From the NCBI GenBank assembly GCA_903932545.1, contig CAIZGT010000213.1, positions 1 to 6,284 on the forward strand: a stretch of DNA of 6,284 nucleotides. Direction: 5' to 3'. Made by a program: the position numbers and the translations under genes. Of the stretch, positions 5,773-6,284 are shown in pieces. The notes under the pieces are model-generated. The model did not search any database and was not told where the DNA came from. It saw only the letters and a program-made list of their open reading frames with translations. Numbering within the stretch: position 1 is the first letter of the stretch; each line of letters opens with the position of its first letter. Source of the stretch: an uncultured Rhodospirillales bacterium. GTDB taxonomy: Bacteria > Pseudomonadota > Alphaproteobacteria > Acetobacterales > Acetobacteraceae.

Positions 5773-6284
5773 CGCAACCACACCGATACGACCCACCGCG
5801 GCCAAGCCGCGCAAACCCCGCGCACGGCAGATGCCCGGTCGGCTGGCACTTGGCCTTATGCAACTGGTTTTGCTTACGGTGCTGTTCGTGTTGTGGTGGG
5901 CAGCGGTGAAGTCTGGCGTGATGAGTGAATTCTTCTTCGGTGACCCAGTTCGGGTGCTGGGGCAAATCGCTGAATGGTTCAGCACCGGGGAGATTCTGGT
6001 CCACCTCGCCGCCACCTTGTCAGAGACCGTGCTGGCATTTCTCGCAGGCGTTCTGCTGGGTATCGCAGCGGGCCTCTGGCTTGGCCTGTCACAGCTCACC
6101 GCCGCCTTGCTAGACCCGTTCATCAAGGCGGCCAACGCCATGCCGCGCGTGATCCTGGGGCCGATCTTTGTTGTTTGGTTCGGTCTTGGCATTTGGTCGA
6201 AGGTGGCGCTGGGCATCACGCTGGTATTTTTCGTGGTGTTCTTCAACGTTTTCCAAGGAGTGCGCGAGGTGAGCCCGGTTATCC
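5750..6284 (+). CDS. ABC importer permease (SsuC/TauC-like, BPD_transp_1 family), C-terminus cut by window edge
   Basis: The inner-membrane channel subunit of the importer. 178 residues are visible; family members are about 250-290, so roughly 90-100 are missing. After a 31-residue cytoplasmic tail rich in Pro, Lys and Arg comes a first membrane helix (about 32-53, LALGLMQLVLLTVLFVLWWA). A periplasmic stretch with FFFGDPVRVLGQI (61-73) follows, matching the FLPSPxxVxxxl block of this class. Next are THLAATL-like HLAATLSETVLAFLAGVLLGIAAGLWLGL (85-113), the conserved DPFIKAANAMPRVILGPIFVVWFGLGIWSKV segment (122-152), and a further hydrophobic helix to Phe165. NVFQGVREVSP (166-176) leads to where the cytoplasmic EAA coupling loop should be, but the window ends first. 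ATG 5750 overlaps the ATPase gene by 23 bases, which supports co-translation. Met28 is an in-frame alternative start that would remove most of the charged tail. Specificity is not readable. Confidence 0.93.
   Translation, partial: MSEISASDATTPIRPTAAKPRKPRARQMPGRLALGLMQLVLLTVLFVLWWAAVKSGVMSEFFFGDPVRVLGQIAEWFSTGEILVHLAATLSETVLAFLAGVLLGIAAGLWLGLSQLTAALLDPFIKAANAMPRVILGPIFVVWFGLGIWSKVALGITLVFFVVFFNVFQGVREVSPVI

Overview
This window is a GC-rich stretch of bacterial chromosome (or a large replicon) with dense genes, short gaps, GTG/ATG starts and G-rich ribosome binding sites. The protein sequences and gene style fit a Proteobacterium, most likely an alphaproteobacterium of an Acetobacteraceae/Rhizobiales-like type. 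That placement is an impression from composition and protein style; there is no rRNA or marker gene here to fix it. No tRNA, rRNA, IS element, CRISPR array or phage gene is visible.

Layout. Positions 1-1042 (minus strand) carry the N-terminal three quarters of a LeuC-type (aconitase superfamily) dehydratase large subunit, cut by the left edge exactly after its first cluster-ligand motif GSCTN. Positions 1043-1220 are a divergent intergenic region with an AT-rich patch and a direct repeat. From 1221 to the right edge, six genes run on the plus strand in what looks like one operon: a divergent crotonase/enoyl-CoA hydratase-like protein (1221-1946), an extended SDR of the NAD-dependent epimerase/dehydratase type (1951-2913), a beta-hydroxyacid dehydrogenase of the 3-hydroxyisobutyrate dehydrogenase family (2924-3856), and then an ABC importer of the nitrate/sulfonate/taurine/NMT1 class: periplasmic binding protein (3909-4943), ATPase (4987-5772) and permease (5750-6284, cut by the right edge). 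Gaps are 4, 10, 52, 43 and -23 bases.

How they may work together. An importer for a small organic substrate is co-transcribed with three enzymes of a kind used in carboxylate or acyl-CoA catabolism (a crotonase fold, an SDR and a beta-hydroxyacid dehydrogenase). A LeuC-like hydro-lyase is divergently transcribed from the same intergenic region. The simplest reading is an accessory uptake-and-catabolism locus for a carboxylic acid. The substrate cannot be read from the sequence. The LeuC homologue and the crotonase both carry changes at normally conserved active-site positions, so neither should be assumed to do the textbook leucine or beta-oxidation reaction.
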